Origin: Luteolibacter arcticus | Lineage (GTDB): Bacteria > Verrucomicrobiota > Verrucomicrobiia > Verrucomicrobiales > Akkermansiaceae | Length of the DNA: 64,000 nucleotides | Direction of reading: 5' to 3' | Assembly (NCBI RefSeq): GCF_025950235.1 | Contig: NZ_JAPDDT010000003.1 | Location: forward strand, 496,001-560,000 | In this document: in pieces, positions 33,216-41,466 of the stretch | Position numbering within the stretch: the stretch's first letter is position 1 | Layout: every line of letters starts with the position of its first letter | The notes under the pieces: model-generated | Database searches by the model: none | What the model was told of the DNA's origin: nothing | The model's input: only the letters and a program-made list of their open reading frames with translations | Program-made: the position numbers and the translations under genes

Positions 33216-34523
33216 CTACTTCTTGATGCGGATCGAGGTGCCGCAGAAGGTGCAGTTATACCACTTGAAGGTCATCACGTGCAGCGCCACCGCACCGATG
33301 TAGCCGAGCAGCGGCAGGTGGTGCGCCTTGCGGTTCTTCAGGCAGTGCTTGGGCACATACATGCGCTGGGCGCAGACCCGGCACTTCGCGCCGGTACTCA
33401 CGAACGCGTAGAGGATGCCGAGCACCGGCACCGCCAGCGGGAAGGCGATGATCCAGGCAGGCACCCAGGCGAACTCCTCGGGCTGCTGATCGGAAAGGAT
33501 CAGCAACGGCGCCGCGATGATGGCGAGCGGAATGACCAACTGGAGCAGGACGAGGAAGAGCCCGCCGAACCACACCTTCAGCGGCCGATCATGCAGCACG
33601 CCGCGGATGTAGAAGCGCGAGGAAGGCTTGCGGCCGCGGTTGGTCTTTTCCAGCGGCGAACGGAGAAGATTGATGCGCTCGTCCTGCATGCCCGCCGGGC
33701 TCGATGAGGCGCGGACCGGCGGGGCGTCGCCCTGGGCTTCCTCGATTGTGCGGATCTTCGTCGAGTCGAAGCCGCGGCGCCCCATAGAGAAGCCCGCGTC
33801 GGACACCTGCACGGACGAAGTGGCGAGGCGGGAGGAAGCCGGGGCATCGGGCAAATTCTTGCGCTCCGGCTTCTCCACCGTCACGCGGACTTCCAGGTCG
33901 CCCAACGCCCGGTTGAGCAGCGGGGCGACCGCAATCTCGGACGGCGCAATGCCGCGCTCGGCGAGCTGTCGCGCCGGGATCGGCAGCGCGAACGGCGCGA
34001 CGGCGAGCATCTCGGCGACATCCGGATCGGCCTCGAAATTGACGGGACCGGCGAGGGCCGCGAGGGCCGTTTCGCCGCTGCGGTCTTCCTCGGCCGCGGG
34101 AGCTGGTGCGGAGCTGCTCGCCTCGACCGGCGCTGCGGACGGGGCCACTTCCTCCTGCACCACCGGCGTCGCGACGTGGCCGTTTTTCGCGGTGAATCGC
34201 GATTCCCCGGCACCGGTGGCGGGATTCCGCCGCGGGCGGTCCGCATGCGCTTCCACGAACGATGCAGCAGGCCGGCGGACGCGGGCAGCAGCGGCCAGGC
34301 CTTCGGGGTCCACCGCACGGGTGGCCGCGGCGATCCAGCGCTCGACCCTTCGGCGCTCCGGCGTGCGGGCGACGATCTTGAGCATCGCATTCGCGTCGGT
34401 GATCTCGCGGGTCAGGACCTCCGGATCCGCCTTGGCAAGCGCGTGCGCGTCCGTCCAGCCGGTGGCTTCCAGCAGTTCGGCGTCATCAGGTCCGATGCCT
34501 TCGATATCAATGAGCTTCGCCAT
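33216..34523 (-). CDS. Membrane protein with N-terminal helix-hairpin-helix (DUF4332-like) domain and Cys motifs
   Basis: A 435-residue protein with unusual domain order. Residues 1-70 (IDIEGIGPDDAELLEATGW, then LTREITDANAMLKIVARTP) look like paired helix-hairpin-helix motifs of the DUF4332 type. A long low-complexity, Ala/Pro-rich linker covers about residues 85-290. Residues of about 310-375 form two transmembrane helices (FGGLFLVLLQLVIPLAIIAAPLLIL and WIIAFPLAVPVLGILYAFV). A cysteine cluster follows, CRVCAQRM then KHC, a third helix, and finally CTFCGTSIRIKK, which could bind zinc. Helix-hairpin-helix domains usually bind DNA non-specifically, so a membrane-anchored DNA-contacting protein is possible. 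Function is unknown. Confidence 0.65.
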   Translation of the reverse strand: MAKLIDIEGIGPDDAELLEATGWTDAHALAKADPEVLTREITDANAMLKIVARTPERRRVERWIAAATRAVDPEGLAAAARVRRPAASFVEAHADRPRRNPATGAGESRFTAKNGHVATPVVQEEVAPSAAPVEASSSAPAPAAEEDRSGETALAALAGPVNFEADPDVAEMLAVAPFALPIPARQLAERGIAPSEIAVAPLLNRALGDLEVRVTVEKPERKNLPDAPASSRLATSSVQVSDAGFSMGRRGFDSTKIRTIEEAQGDAPPVRASSSPAGMQDERINLLRSPLEKTNRGRKPSSRFYIRGVLHDRPLKVWFGGLFLVLLQLVIPLAIIAAPLLILSDQQPEEFAWVPAWIIAFPLAVPVLGILYAFVSTGAKCRVCAQRMYVPKHCLKNRKAHHLPLLGYIGAVALHVMTFKWYNCTFCGTSIRIKK

Positions 34524-34578
34524 TCCGCCCCGCGAAAGAAGTCGTGACTCTAGCGTTCAGGAGGCCGCTGGCAAGGCC

Positions 34579-37293
34579 TCATCCGAGGCCCTGCAGCATG
34601 TCACGTAGTTGCACGAGCTTGCCGCGCCACTCCTCGAGGCGGGCCTTCTCCTGCTCCACCACCTCGGCGGGGGCGCGGGCGACGAAGCTTTCATTGGAGA
34701 GCTTGGCCTCCGAGCGGGTGAGTTCCTGCTCCAGCTTCCCGATCTCGCGGGTGAGCCGGATTTTCTCCGCCTCGACATCGATCAGCCCTTCCAGCGGCAG
34801 GTAAATTTCGCCGACCGGGGTCAGCGACACCGGCGTGCCCTTCGGCGCATCGTAGGCGTCATCAAGCACGATCTCCCCTGCCCCAGCGAGGATGGCCAGA
34901 ACCGACTTCTCCTCGGCGAACCACGGGGCGGGGTTCTTGATCACGAGCGTCACGTCGCGGCGGTTGGCCACGTTGTACTCGGCCTTGAGATTGCGCACGC
35001 GGCCTGCGGTCTCGTAGATCGCGGTGGCTTTCGCCTGCTCGGCAGCGGTGTCCTCGGCGGACAGGCCGGCGAGCACGGGCTCCTCCGGCAGCTCGGCCAG
35101 CATCAGGAACTCGCCCTCGTTCACATAGCCCATCCGCAAGGAAAGCTCCTCGGTGATGTGCGGCATGAAGGGATGCAGGAGTTGCAGATAGCGGCTCAGC
35201 ACGGTGTCCATCACCGAGACAGTCACGGCGCGGGCTTCCGGAGCCGAGGTTTCGCGAAGGTCGCCCTTCACCGCTTCCAAGAACTGGTCGCAGAAATCGC
35301 TCCACAGGAATTCGTAGAGTCGCTGGGTAAGTTCGCCGAAACGATAGTCGGCGTAGATCTTGTCGAGATCCACCGCCAGTGCATCGAGCTTCGCGAGAAT
35401 GTCGATGTGGAAGCAGTTCGCCATGCCCACCACCTGGTGGTCTTCATCGTCGTCGCCCTCGTTGTCGGGGAGTTCGATTTCCCCGGCCATCTCGCGGAAG
35501 CGGCAGGCGTTGAAGAGTTTGTTGGCGAAGTTGCGGCCGCCTTCGATCTGCTCTTCATCGTAGCGCATGTCCGCACCCAGCGGCGCGATGCGCATCAGGC
35601 CGAAGCGCACGCCGTCCGCGCCATACTTGTCCATTAGGACGACGGGATCCGGAGAATTGCCCAACGTCTTCGAGAGCTTGCGGCCTTTCATGTCGCGGAT
35701 TAGCGAGGTGAAGAAGACGTTCTTGAACGGCAGCTCCCCTTCGAAGCGGAAGCCCGCCATGATCATCCGTGCCACCCAGAAGAAGATGATGTCCGGGCCG
35801 GTCACCAGGTCGGTGGTCGGGTAGAACTTCTTCAGCGTCGGCGTTTCCTCGCCCACATTCGCCATCGTCGCGAAGGGCCACAGCCATGAGCTGAACCACG
35901 TGTCCATCACGTCTTCATCGCGCACCCAGTTGCCTTCATCGGCGGGCGCATCGGTGCCCACGTGGATGTCACCGGTGGTGAAGTTCGACATGTCGAGCGA
36001 CTCGGCGTTTTTCAGTTCGTCGAGCTTCTGCTTGCGATACCACACCGGGATCTGGTGGCCCCACCAGAGCTGGCGGCTGATGCACCAGTCCTGGAGATTC
36101 TCCATCCAGTGCGCATAAGTCTTCGCCCAGCGCTCGGGGCGGAATTGGATCTCACCGGTCGCCACCGCATCGGCGGCTTCCTTCACGCAGGGATACTTGA
36201 GGAACCACTGCATCGAAATGCGCGGCTCGATCGGCACGTCGGCGCGTTCGGAGTAGCCCACGTTGTTCTTATACTCCTCCACCTTGATAAGCAGGCCCAT
36301 CTCCTCGAGCTTCGCCGCGGCCTTCCTGCGGCCAGCGAAGCGTTCAAGGCCATGAAGCTCCGGCACCTCCGGGCAATTCACATGACCATCCGGCGTGAGC
36401 ACGTCGATGATCTCAAGGTTGTGGCGGATGCCGATTTCAAAGTCGGCCTTGTCGTGCGCCGGCGTGATTTTCAGCGCGCCGGTGCCGAACTCGATGTCCA
36501 CGTGATCGTCGGCGATCACCGGGATCGCGGCGTGCGGAAATGGACGATTCACGGTGCGGCCCACGTACTTCGCAAAGCGCGGGTCCTTCGGGTTCACGGC
36601 CACGGCCACGTCGCCCATCAGCGTCTCGGGACGGGTGGTGGAAATTTCGAGGAACTCGCCGGGAGCATCGGTGAGCTCATACTTCATGAAGTAGAGCTTC
36701 GAGTTCTGCTCCTTCATGATCACCTCTTCATCGGACAGCGCAGTGAGGGACACCGGGCACCAGTTCACGATGCGCTTGCCGCGGTAGATCAGGCCTTCCT
36801 TGAAAAGCTCCACGAACACATGGCTCACCCACTTCGTGTAGGACTCGTCCATGGTGAAGCGCTCGCGGCTCCAATCGCACGAGCAGCCGAGGCGCTTGAG
36901 CTGGCTGATGATGATGTTGCCGTGCTTGACCTTGAAGTCCCAGACGCGCTTGAGGAATTCCTCCCGGCCGAGGTCGCGGCGCGTGAGCTTTTCGTTCTCG
37001 CGCAGCTCGCGCTCCACCTTCGCCTGGGTGGCAATACCGGCGTGGTCGGTGCCGGGCAGCCACAGCACTTCCTTCCCCTGCTGGCGGGCGCGACGCGCGA
37101 GGATGTCCTGGATGGTGTTGTTCAGGACATGGCCGAGATGCAGGATGCCGGTGACATTCGGAGGCGGGATGACGATCGAGTAAGCCGGTTTTTCCGACGA
37201 CGGATCGGCTTCGAAGCACTTCCCTTCGAGCCAAGCGGCGTACCACTTGGCTTCCACCTCTTGGGGTTCATAGGCTTTCGGCAATTCGGACAT
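34579..37293 (-). CDS. valS: Valyl-tRNA synthetase
   Basis: A 904-residue class I aminoacyl-tRNA synthetase. The HIGH signature appears as PPPNVTGILHLGHVLN and the KMSKS signature as MKGRKLSKTLGNSPDP. The connective editing domain has TTRPETLMGDVAVAVNP and the ValRS-type aspartate in AHDKADFEIG. The C-terminal tRNA-binding coiled coil is present (VEAEKIRLTREIGKLEQEL onward). The length is normal for bacterial ValRS (about 880-950). The ATG at 37293 is the family-like start (SELPKAYEPQEVEAKWY); a longer frame to 37380 adds only spacer-derived sequence. It charges tRNA-Val with valine and edits threonine. No T-box leader was recognised in the 291-bp upstream spacer. Confidence 0.95.
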   Translation of the reverse strand: MSELPKAYEPQEVEAKWYAAWLEGKCFEADPSSEKPAYSIVIPPPNVTGILHLGHVLNNTIQDILARRARQQGKEVLWLPGTDHAGIATQAKVERELRENEKLTRRDLGREEFLKRVWDFKVKHGNIIISQLKRLGCSCDWSRERFTMDESYTKWVSHVFVELFKEGLIYRGKRIVNWCPVSLTALSDEEVIMKEQNSKLYFMKYELTDAPGEFLEISTTRPETLMGDVAVAVNPKDPRFAKYVGRTVNRPFPHAAIPVIADDHVDIEFGTGALKITPAHDKADFEIGIRHNLEIIDVLTPDGHVNCPEVPELHGLERFAGRRKAAAKLEEMGLLIKVEEYKNNVGYSERADVPIEPRISMQWFLKYPCVKEAADAVATGEIQFRPERWAKTYAHWMENLQDWCISRQLWWGHQIPVWYRKQKLDELKNAESLDMSNFTTGDIHVGTDAPADEGNWVRDEDVMDTWFSSWLWPFATMANVGEETPTLKKFYPTTDLVTGPDIIFFWVARMIMAGFRFEGELPFKNVFFTSLIRDMKGRKLSKTLGNSPDPVVLMDKYGADGVRFGLMRIAPLGADMRYDEEQIEGGRNFANKLFNACRFREMAGEIELPDNEGDDDEDHQVVGMANCFHIDILAKLDALAVDLDKIYADYRFGELTQRLYEFLWSDFCDQFLEAVKGDLRETSAPEARAVTVSVMDTVLSRYLQLLHPFMPHITEELSLRMGYVNEGEFLMLAELPEEPVLAGLSAEDTAAEQAKATAIYETAGRVRNLKAEYNVANRRDVTLVIKNPAPWFAEEKSVLAILAGAGEIVLDDAYDAPKGTPVSLTPVGEIYLPLEGLIDVEAEKIRLTREIGKLEQELTRSEAKLSNESFVARAPAEVVEQEKARLEEWRGKLVQLRDMLQGLG

Positions 37294-37584
37294 GGGCGCG
37301 GAGGCATGCCAGAGCCCCCCCGGTTTGTAAAGGGGTGCGGCAAGCGATCCCGAAGCCCTACCCGCGGAGCTCGCCCACAAGCGTACGTAGTCCCGGCTTC
37401 AGCCGGACCGAGTGGTCCCCCGATGCCGACCTCAATCCCAGTCCTCCCAAACAAAGGCCCAAAGCAGAATCCCCCCCGAATCCTCCCCTCCCCCGTATTT
37501 CATCCACGTCCATTGGCCTCCATTCACAGCTCAGAACATCAGCTCCCGGGTGGACGCGCGCCTGAAACCGGCTACTCTCGCGGG
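37294..37584. other. Divergent spacer with CCGGCT / GGACC hairpins
   Basis: This 291-bp region between valS and the YiiX-like gene has no convincing coding sequence. At 37393-37406 CCGGCT and AGCCGG form a stem around TC, and at 37405-37418 GGACC and GGTCC form a stem around GAGT. The two stems overlap by two bases, so they are mutually exclusive. The words TAGTCCCGGCTTCAGCCGG resemble simple intergenic repeats. Promoters of both divergent genes must lie here, but no clear boxes were seen. Confidence 0.4.
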
Positions 37585-38196
37585 ATGAAGCGCCTCTCCG
37601 CCCTGCTCTCCCTCGCGCTCGCCGGCACCGCCGCCGCCGAGGCCCCATACGCCCTGCGGGAAGGCGACATCCTCTTCCAAGGCTCGGCAGGCCAACAGGC
37701 CGACGCGATCCGCGGCGCCACCAACTCGCCCTACACCCATTGCGGCGTGGTTTTCCAAGAAAACGGCAGCCTGATGGTGCTCGAAGCCGTCCAACCGGTG
37801 CGGGTCACCACCGTCGCGGAATTCCAGAAACGCAGCTCGCCTGGCACCTTCCACGCCCGCCGCCTGAAATCCCCGCCGGACGCCGCCGCGCTCGAAAAGG
37901 CCAAGGCGTGGGGAAAGCGCCAGCTCGGCCTCAACTACGACGCCCGCTTCCAGTGGGGCGACGACAAGCTCTACTGCTCCGAACTCGTCTGGAAGGCCTA
38001 CCACGAAGCCGGCGTGAAGCTCTGCGAGCCCCGCCGCTTCCAGGACTACAAGCTCGACCACCCCGCCGTGAAACCCGTCATCGCCCAGCGCTACGGCTCC
38101 GCCGACAAGCTGCCGAAGGAAGAGCCCGTCGTCGCACCGAGCGATCTGGCAGACTCGCCGCTGCTGGTGGAGGTCCCGAGGGTGGGGAAGAAGTAG
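37585..38196 (+). CDS. YiiX/YebB-like NlpC/P60-superfamily hydrolase, exported
   Basis: A 203-residue protein with a signal peptide (MKRLSALLSLALAGTAAAE). The mature domain matches the circularly permuted NlpC/P60 (YiiX-like) amidase group. GDILFQGSAGQQADAI starts the domain, the catalytic His is in SPYTHCGVVF, and the catalytic Cys is in LYCSELVWKAY, with GLNYDARFQW in between. Such enzymes cleave amide or ester bonds in peptidoglycan or lipids, so an envelope role is expected. The ATG at 37585 is used because the larger open frame extending back to 35962 is antisense to valS and has no family likeness. The C-terminal 30 residues are a Pro/Val-rich tail. Confidence 0.82.
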   Translation: MKRLSALLSLALAGTAAAEAPYALREGDILFQGSAGQQADAIRGATNSPYTHCGVVFQENGSLMVLEAVQPVRVTTVAEFQKRSSPGTFHARRLKSPPDAAALEKAKAWGKRQLGLNYDARFQWGDDKLYCSELVWKAYHEAGVKLCEPRRFQDYKLDHPAVKPVIAQRYGSADKLPKEEPVVAPSDLADSPLLVEVPRVGKK

Positions 38197-38231
38197 GCTT
38201 TCGGGGCAAGACCGGACAGCCGCCGCTTGTC

Positions 38232-39188
38232 CTAAGGACTGGGAAAATAGGGATAGTTTCCCAAGTATTCCCGAGGAATCCGCCCCTCCACATAATCGCG
38301 GATCCTGGAACTCGGAATCGCGTAGCTGCCGCCACGATCCCAACCGAGGCCCTGTCCCCGATCTAGGATCGCCCCCACCGCCTGCCGGGCCACTTCCCGC
38401 TCCATGAGTCCGCCACAGGCAGCGGTCAGAGCCATCGCACTCATGCGCTCGTCCCCTGCCCTTGCACCGGCTAGGGCTTCCCGCTCGAAGCTCACGTAGT
38501 CCCGGTTGACACAATAACCGATCGCCCGGAGCAGCGGATGCCGGGACGCGGTCATGGCCTTCGACAGATCATCCGCCACTCCCTTCTTCGTCGGATCCCA
38601 CCCTGGATCGTACCAAGCATCGTAAAGAAACTCCGTCAATCCCGAGCCCAAGCGGGGAGGCAAGTCGTAGCTCGCGGGATACATGTAAACGAAGAGATAG
38701 CTGAAGCCGTGATTATGGTTCAGCGGGTATAGACCGACCTCGGCAATCGTCTCCTCATGAACGGCCAACACCCGTTCCATGCCCTCCACCATCTCGGGAT
38801 ACTTCCCCTCCTTCCGTAATCGGGGCAACTCGGAACGAGCCCAGTTCTGGGCTCCCTCCTCGCGCTTTGCCACCTGATGCCTCCGGTCCAGCTTCCAGAG
38901 CGGCCAAAACCCCGACCACACGCCCAGCACCAGACTTGCCACGCCTAACACCAGGATCGTCCTCCGCGCGGGCCACTCGATCCGCCGGAATACGAGAGTC
39001 GCACCAAAGAAGACCAGCCAGCCCAAGAATAGCGATGCCGCCCCGAATCGCCAGGCCAGCTTCAACAGTTCATCCCGACCCATATCGCTCACCCGAGCCC
39101 AGGTAATATCCCAGCGAAAGCCCATTCCCAGAAGGGAACCGAGCCACACGATGCCGATCAATCCGGGTAGCAGCCACCACCTCCGCAT
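38232..39188 (-). CDS. Hypothetical membrane protein
   Basis: A 318-residue protein with three N-terminal hydrophobic segments: LLPGLIGIVWLGSLLGMGF near residues 5-25, FGAASLFLGWLVFFGATLVF near 47-66, and ILVLGVASLVLGVWSGFWPLW near 77-97. A soluble C-terminal part of about 215 residues follows. It contains several aromatic-rich motifs (YPLNHNHGFSYLFVYMYP, YDAWYDPGW) and ends in YLGNYPYFPSP. I recognise no family. The ATG at 39188 gives the first hydrophobic segment directly; an upstream start at 39224 adds 12 residues. The gene converges with the YiiX-like gene and is divergent from the M20 peptidase gene. Confidence 0.6.
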   Translation of the reverse strand: MRRWWLLPGLIGIVWLGSLLGMGFRWDITWARVSDMGRDELLKLAWRFGAASLFLGWLVFFGATLVFRRIEWPARRTILVLGVASLVLGVWSGFWPLWKLDRRHQVAKREEGAQNWARSELPRLRKEGKYPEMVEGMERVLAVHEETIAEVGLYPLNHNHGFSYLFVYMYPASYDLPPRLGSGLTEFLYDAWYDPGWDPTKKGVADDLSKAMTASRHPLLRAIGYCVNRDYVSFEREALAGARAGDERMSAMALTAACGGLMEREVARQAVGAILDRGQGLGWDRGGSYAIPSSRIRDYVEGRIPREYLGNYPYFPSP

Positions 39189-39332
39189 GCTGTCCAGAGT
39201 CCCTGTTTCCCGGGTAACCTGCAATCCCGGAAACCCAGCCCGAAAGTCGCGCCGCCTTGGCTCTCGCTGTAGCGCCTTGAGTCAGGCTGATTCACCCCCT
39301 TTCCACGTTCCATGTTGGACGTCCGCGGCCCG

Positions 39333-40484
39333 ATGTTCTCCAATGCCCGCGTGACCGGCCCCGTCGAACTTCTCCAGCAGCTTGTCCGCATTCCTTCGGT
39401 CAATCCGGACAACCCGGCCGGCACCGACCATGTCAACGTCGGCGAGGCGGGCTTGGCCGACTTCCTCAAGGGCTGGCTGGCTGCACTCGGCGCGGAGGTC
39501 GTGCTGGAAGAAATCAAGCCGGGCCGGCCAAACCTGATCGCCCGTTTCGCGCCGCGCGATGGCCGGCCGCGGATCTTGCTCGGACCGCACCTCGACACCG
39601 TCGGCGTCGGCAGCATGATCATCGATCCCTTCGGCGGTGAAATCCGCGATGGCCGGATGTGGGGCCGCGGAACCTCCGATACCAAGGGCCCGATGGCGGC
39701 GATGCTGTGGGGCTTGAAGGAAAATCTCGCGCAGCTTTCCAGGCTGCCGGTGGCCGTCGATTTCGTCGCCTTCATGGGCGAGGAGTCGGGCCAATGGGGC
39801 TCGAAGGATTTCGCGAAACACCACGCCCACGACTACGCCTTCGCGATCGTCGGTGAGCCCACTTCGCTCGACATCGTGCACACCACGAAAGGCTCGCTGT
39901 GGGCCACCCTGAAGGCCACCGGCAAGGCCGCGCATTCATCTCAACCGGAGCGCGGTGACAACGCCGCAATGAAACTCGCCCGCGCGCTCGATGTGCTGGA
40001 GCGCGAACTCTCCGCTGAACTCGGGACTTACCTGCATCCCGTGCTCGGCCGCTCGACCATCAATGTCGGCGTGCTGCGTGCCGGCTCGCGGCCGAATATC
40101 GTGCCGGACCTCGCCGAGGCCGAGATCGACATCCGCATCACTCCCGCCCTGCGCGATGCCGGCGGCGCACTGGTGCTGCTGGAAAAGACGATCGCCCGTC
40201 TTGCTTTGCCTCTCGAGATCGTGAAGCCAAAGGAAAACCCGCCGATGGAGATTCCCGCGGAGCACCCGTGGATTCATCGCATCGAAAAAGCGAGGCCCGC
40301 ATCCAAGCCGGTCGGCGCACCGTGGTTTTCCGATGCCGCCCACCTGTCCGCGGTAGGCCTGGCCTCGGTCTGCATGGGCCCCGGCTCGATCGATCAAGCC
40401 CACACCTGCGACGAGTTCATCGAGATCGCGGCGCTGGAAGAAGGCGCGGCGTTCTTTACCGATTTCATCCGCTCGCTCGGTTGA
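39333..40484 (+). CDS. M20-family metallopeptidase (ArgE/DapE-type deacylase)
   Basis: A 383-residue zinc amidohydrolase of the M20A family. The metal ligands are visible: His in GPHLDTV, Asp in RGTSDTKG, the base and ligand Glu pair in GEES, the acidic ligand in VGEPTS, and the final His in DQAHTCDEF. A dimerisation lid domain lies at about residues 170-280 (KGSLWATLKATGKAAHSSQ). It could be an acetylornithine deacetylase, succinyl-diaminopimelate desuccinylase or a related deacylase; the substrate cannot be decided from motifs, and no arg or dap gene is nearby. The ATG at 39333 is favoured over 39312. It is followed directly by prmC after 53 bp containing a simple repeat. Confidence 0.85.
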   Translation: MFSNARVTGPVELLQQLVRIPSVNPDNPAGTDHVNVGEAGLADFLKGWLAALGAEVVLEEIKPGRPNLIARFAPRDGRPRILLGPHLDTVGVGSMIIDPFGGEIRDGRMWGRGTSDTKGPMAAMLWGLKENLAQLSRLPVAVDFVAFMGEESGQWGSKDFAKHHAHDYAFAIVGEPTSLDIVHTTKGSLWATLKATGKAAHSSQPERGDNAAMKLARALDVLERELSAELGTYLHPVLGRSTINVGVLRAGSRPNIVPDLAEAEIDIRITPALRDAGGALVLLEKTIARLALPLEIVKPKENPPMEIPAEHPWIHRIEKARPASKPVGAPWFSDAAHLSAVGLASVCMGPGSIDQAHTCDEFIEIAALEEGAAFFTDFIRSLG

Positions 40485-40494
40485 CGGAGGTCTC

Positions 40495-40537
40495 AAGTCT
40501 TGCGTCTTGTGTCTCCCCGTCTTCTGTCTTCTCCCGC
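40495..40537. repeat. CAAGTCTTGCGTCTTGTGTC-type spacer repeat
   Basis: The short spacer between the M20 peptidase and prmC is built from CTTGCGTCT, GTGTCTCC and GTCTTCTGTCTTC words. A related stretch, with the same TCAAGTCTTGCGTCT core, occurs immediately upstream of the last gene of the window (about 63678-63716). Both lie just before a start codon. Confidence 0.5.
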
Positions 40538-41380
40538 ATGACCACCGTCCTTGAGACCCTCGACAAGGGCACCGCCTATCTCACGAAAAAGGGCATCGAG
40601 GACGCGCGGCGAAACATGCAGATGCTGATCGCCCACCAGCTTTCCTGCACGCGCATGGATCTCTACCTGCGCTTCGACCAGGAAATGGAGGAAACCGATC
40701 TCGCGCCACTACGCGACCTGCTCAAAAAGCGCGGCGAAGGCGTGCCGATCCAGCACCTGCTCGGCTCCGTTACCTTCCACCGCCGCGATTTCAAGACCGA
40801 CGCCCGCGCGCTGATCCCCCGCCCCGAGACCGAGGAACTCGCCGAGTGGCTGGTCAAAAACGCCAAGCTTCCCGACAGCCCGCGTATCCTCGACATGGGT
40901 TGCGGCACCGGCGTGCTCGGCCTCACGCTCGCCGCGGATTTCCCGAACTCCCACTCGACGCTCGCCGACCTCTCCCCGGATGCCCTTTCACTCGCCCGCG
41001 AGAACGCCGCGGAGCTGGAAATCACCAATGTCAGCTTCGTCGAAAGTGATCTCTTCGCCGCGCTCGGAGGGCAATCCTTCGACCTCATCGTCGCGAACCT
41101 CCCCTACGTCCCGGAGACCGACCGGCCGGGCTTGGCCAAGGAACTCGCCCACGATCCCGATCTCGCACTGTTCGGCGGGCCGGATGGCATGGACCTGATC
41201 CGCCGCTTCATTCCGGAAGCCGCCAAGCGCCTGAATCCCGGCGGCTGGCTCGCGCTGGAGATCGGCATCCACCAGTCCGGCGAGGTGGAATCCTTGCTGC
41301 ATGCGGCATCCCTGACCGGCGTCTTGACTCTCAAGGACCTTTCCGGCATCCCCCGCTTCCCGGTCGCGCGTCGCAATTGA
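40538..41380 (+). CDS. prmC: Release factor glutamine methyltransferase (PrmC/HemK)
   Basis: A 280-residue S-adenosylmethionine-dependent enzyme that methylates the glutamine of the GGQ motif in peptide-chain release factors. The N-terminal helical domain is about 90 residues, containing GVPIQHLLGSVTF. The SAM-binding motif is LDMGCGTGVLGLTLA. The substrate motif, usually NPPY, reads NLPY in LIVANLPYVPETD. The RPETEEL motif of PrmC is present, and GGPDGMDLIRRFIPEA near the end is characteristic. The ATG at 40538 is chosen; the frame continues upstream antisense and has no family similarity. It is followed by murA after an 86-bp palindromic spacer, so the two may form an operon. Confidence 0.87.
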   Translation: MTTVLETLDKGTAYLTKKGIEDARRNMQMLIAHQLSCTRMDLYLRFDQEMEETDLAPLRDLLKKRGEGVPIQHLLGSVTFHRRDFKTDARALIPRPETEELAEWLVKNAKLPDSPRILDMGCGTGVLGLTLAADFPNSHSTLADLSPDALSLARENAAELEITNVSFVESDLFAALGGQSFDLIVANLPYVPETDRPGLAKELAHDPDLALFGGPDGMDLIRRFIPEAAKRLNPGGWLALEIGIHQSGEVESLLHAASLTGVLTLKDLSGIPRFPVARRN

Positions 41381-41466
41381 TTATTGAATAAAGATTATTG
41401 CGGATTGAAAACGCCGCTACGCCGCCTCCGTTCCGCCAATAATCAATTTCCAATAATCAATCCTCA
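41376..41466. repeat. Palindrome of TTGATTATTG words between prmC and murA
   Basis: The left arm at 41376-41404 (AATTGATTATTGAATAAAGA then TTATTGCGG) and the right arm at 41434-41466 are imperfect reverse complements, both made of the word TTGATTATTG. The left arm includes the last bases of prmC and its stop codon. The right arm ends at the murA start. The centre is GC-rich (AACGCCGCTACGCCGCC). Confidence 0.65.

Noticed and set aside
35962-37584. Upstream extension of the YiiX-like gene as one 744-residue protein
   Set aside because: The extension is antisense to valS, and a signal peptide begins exactly at 37585, so the extension is not coding.
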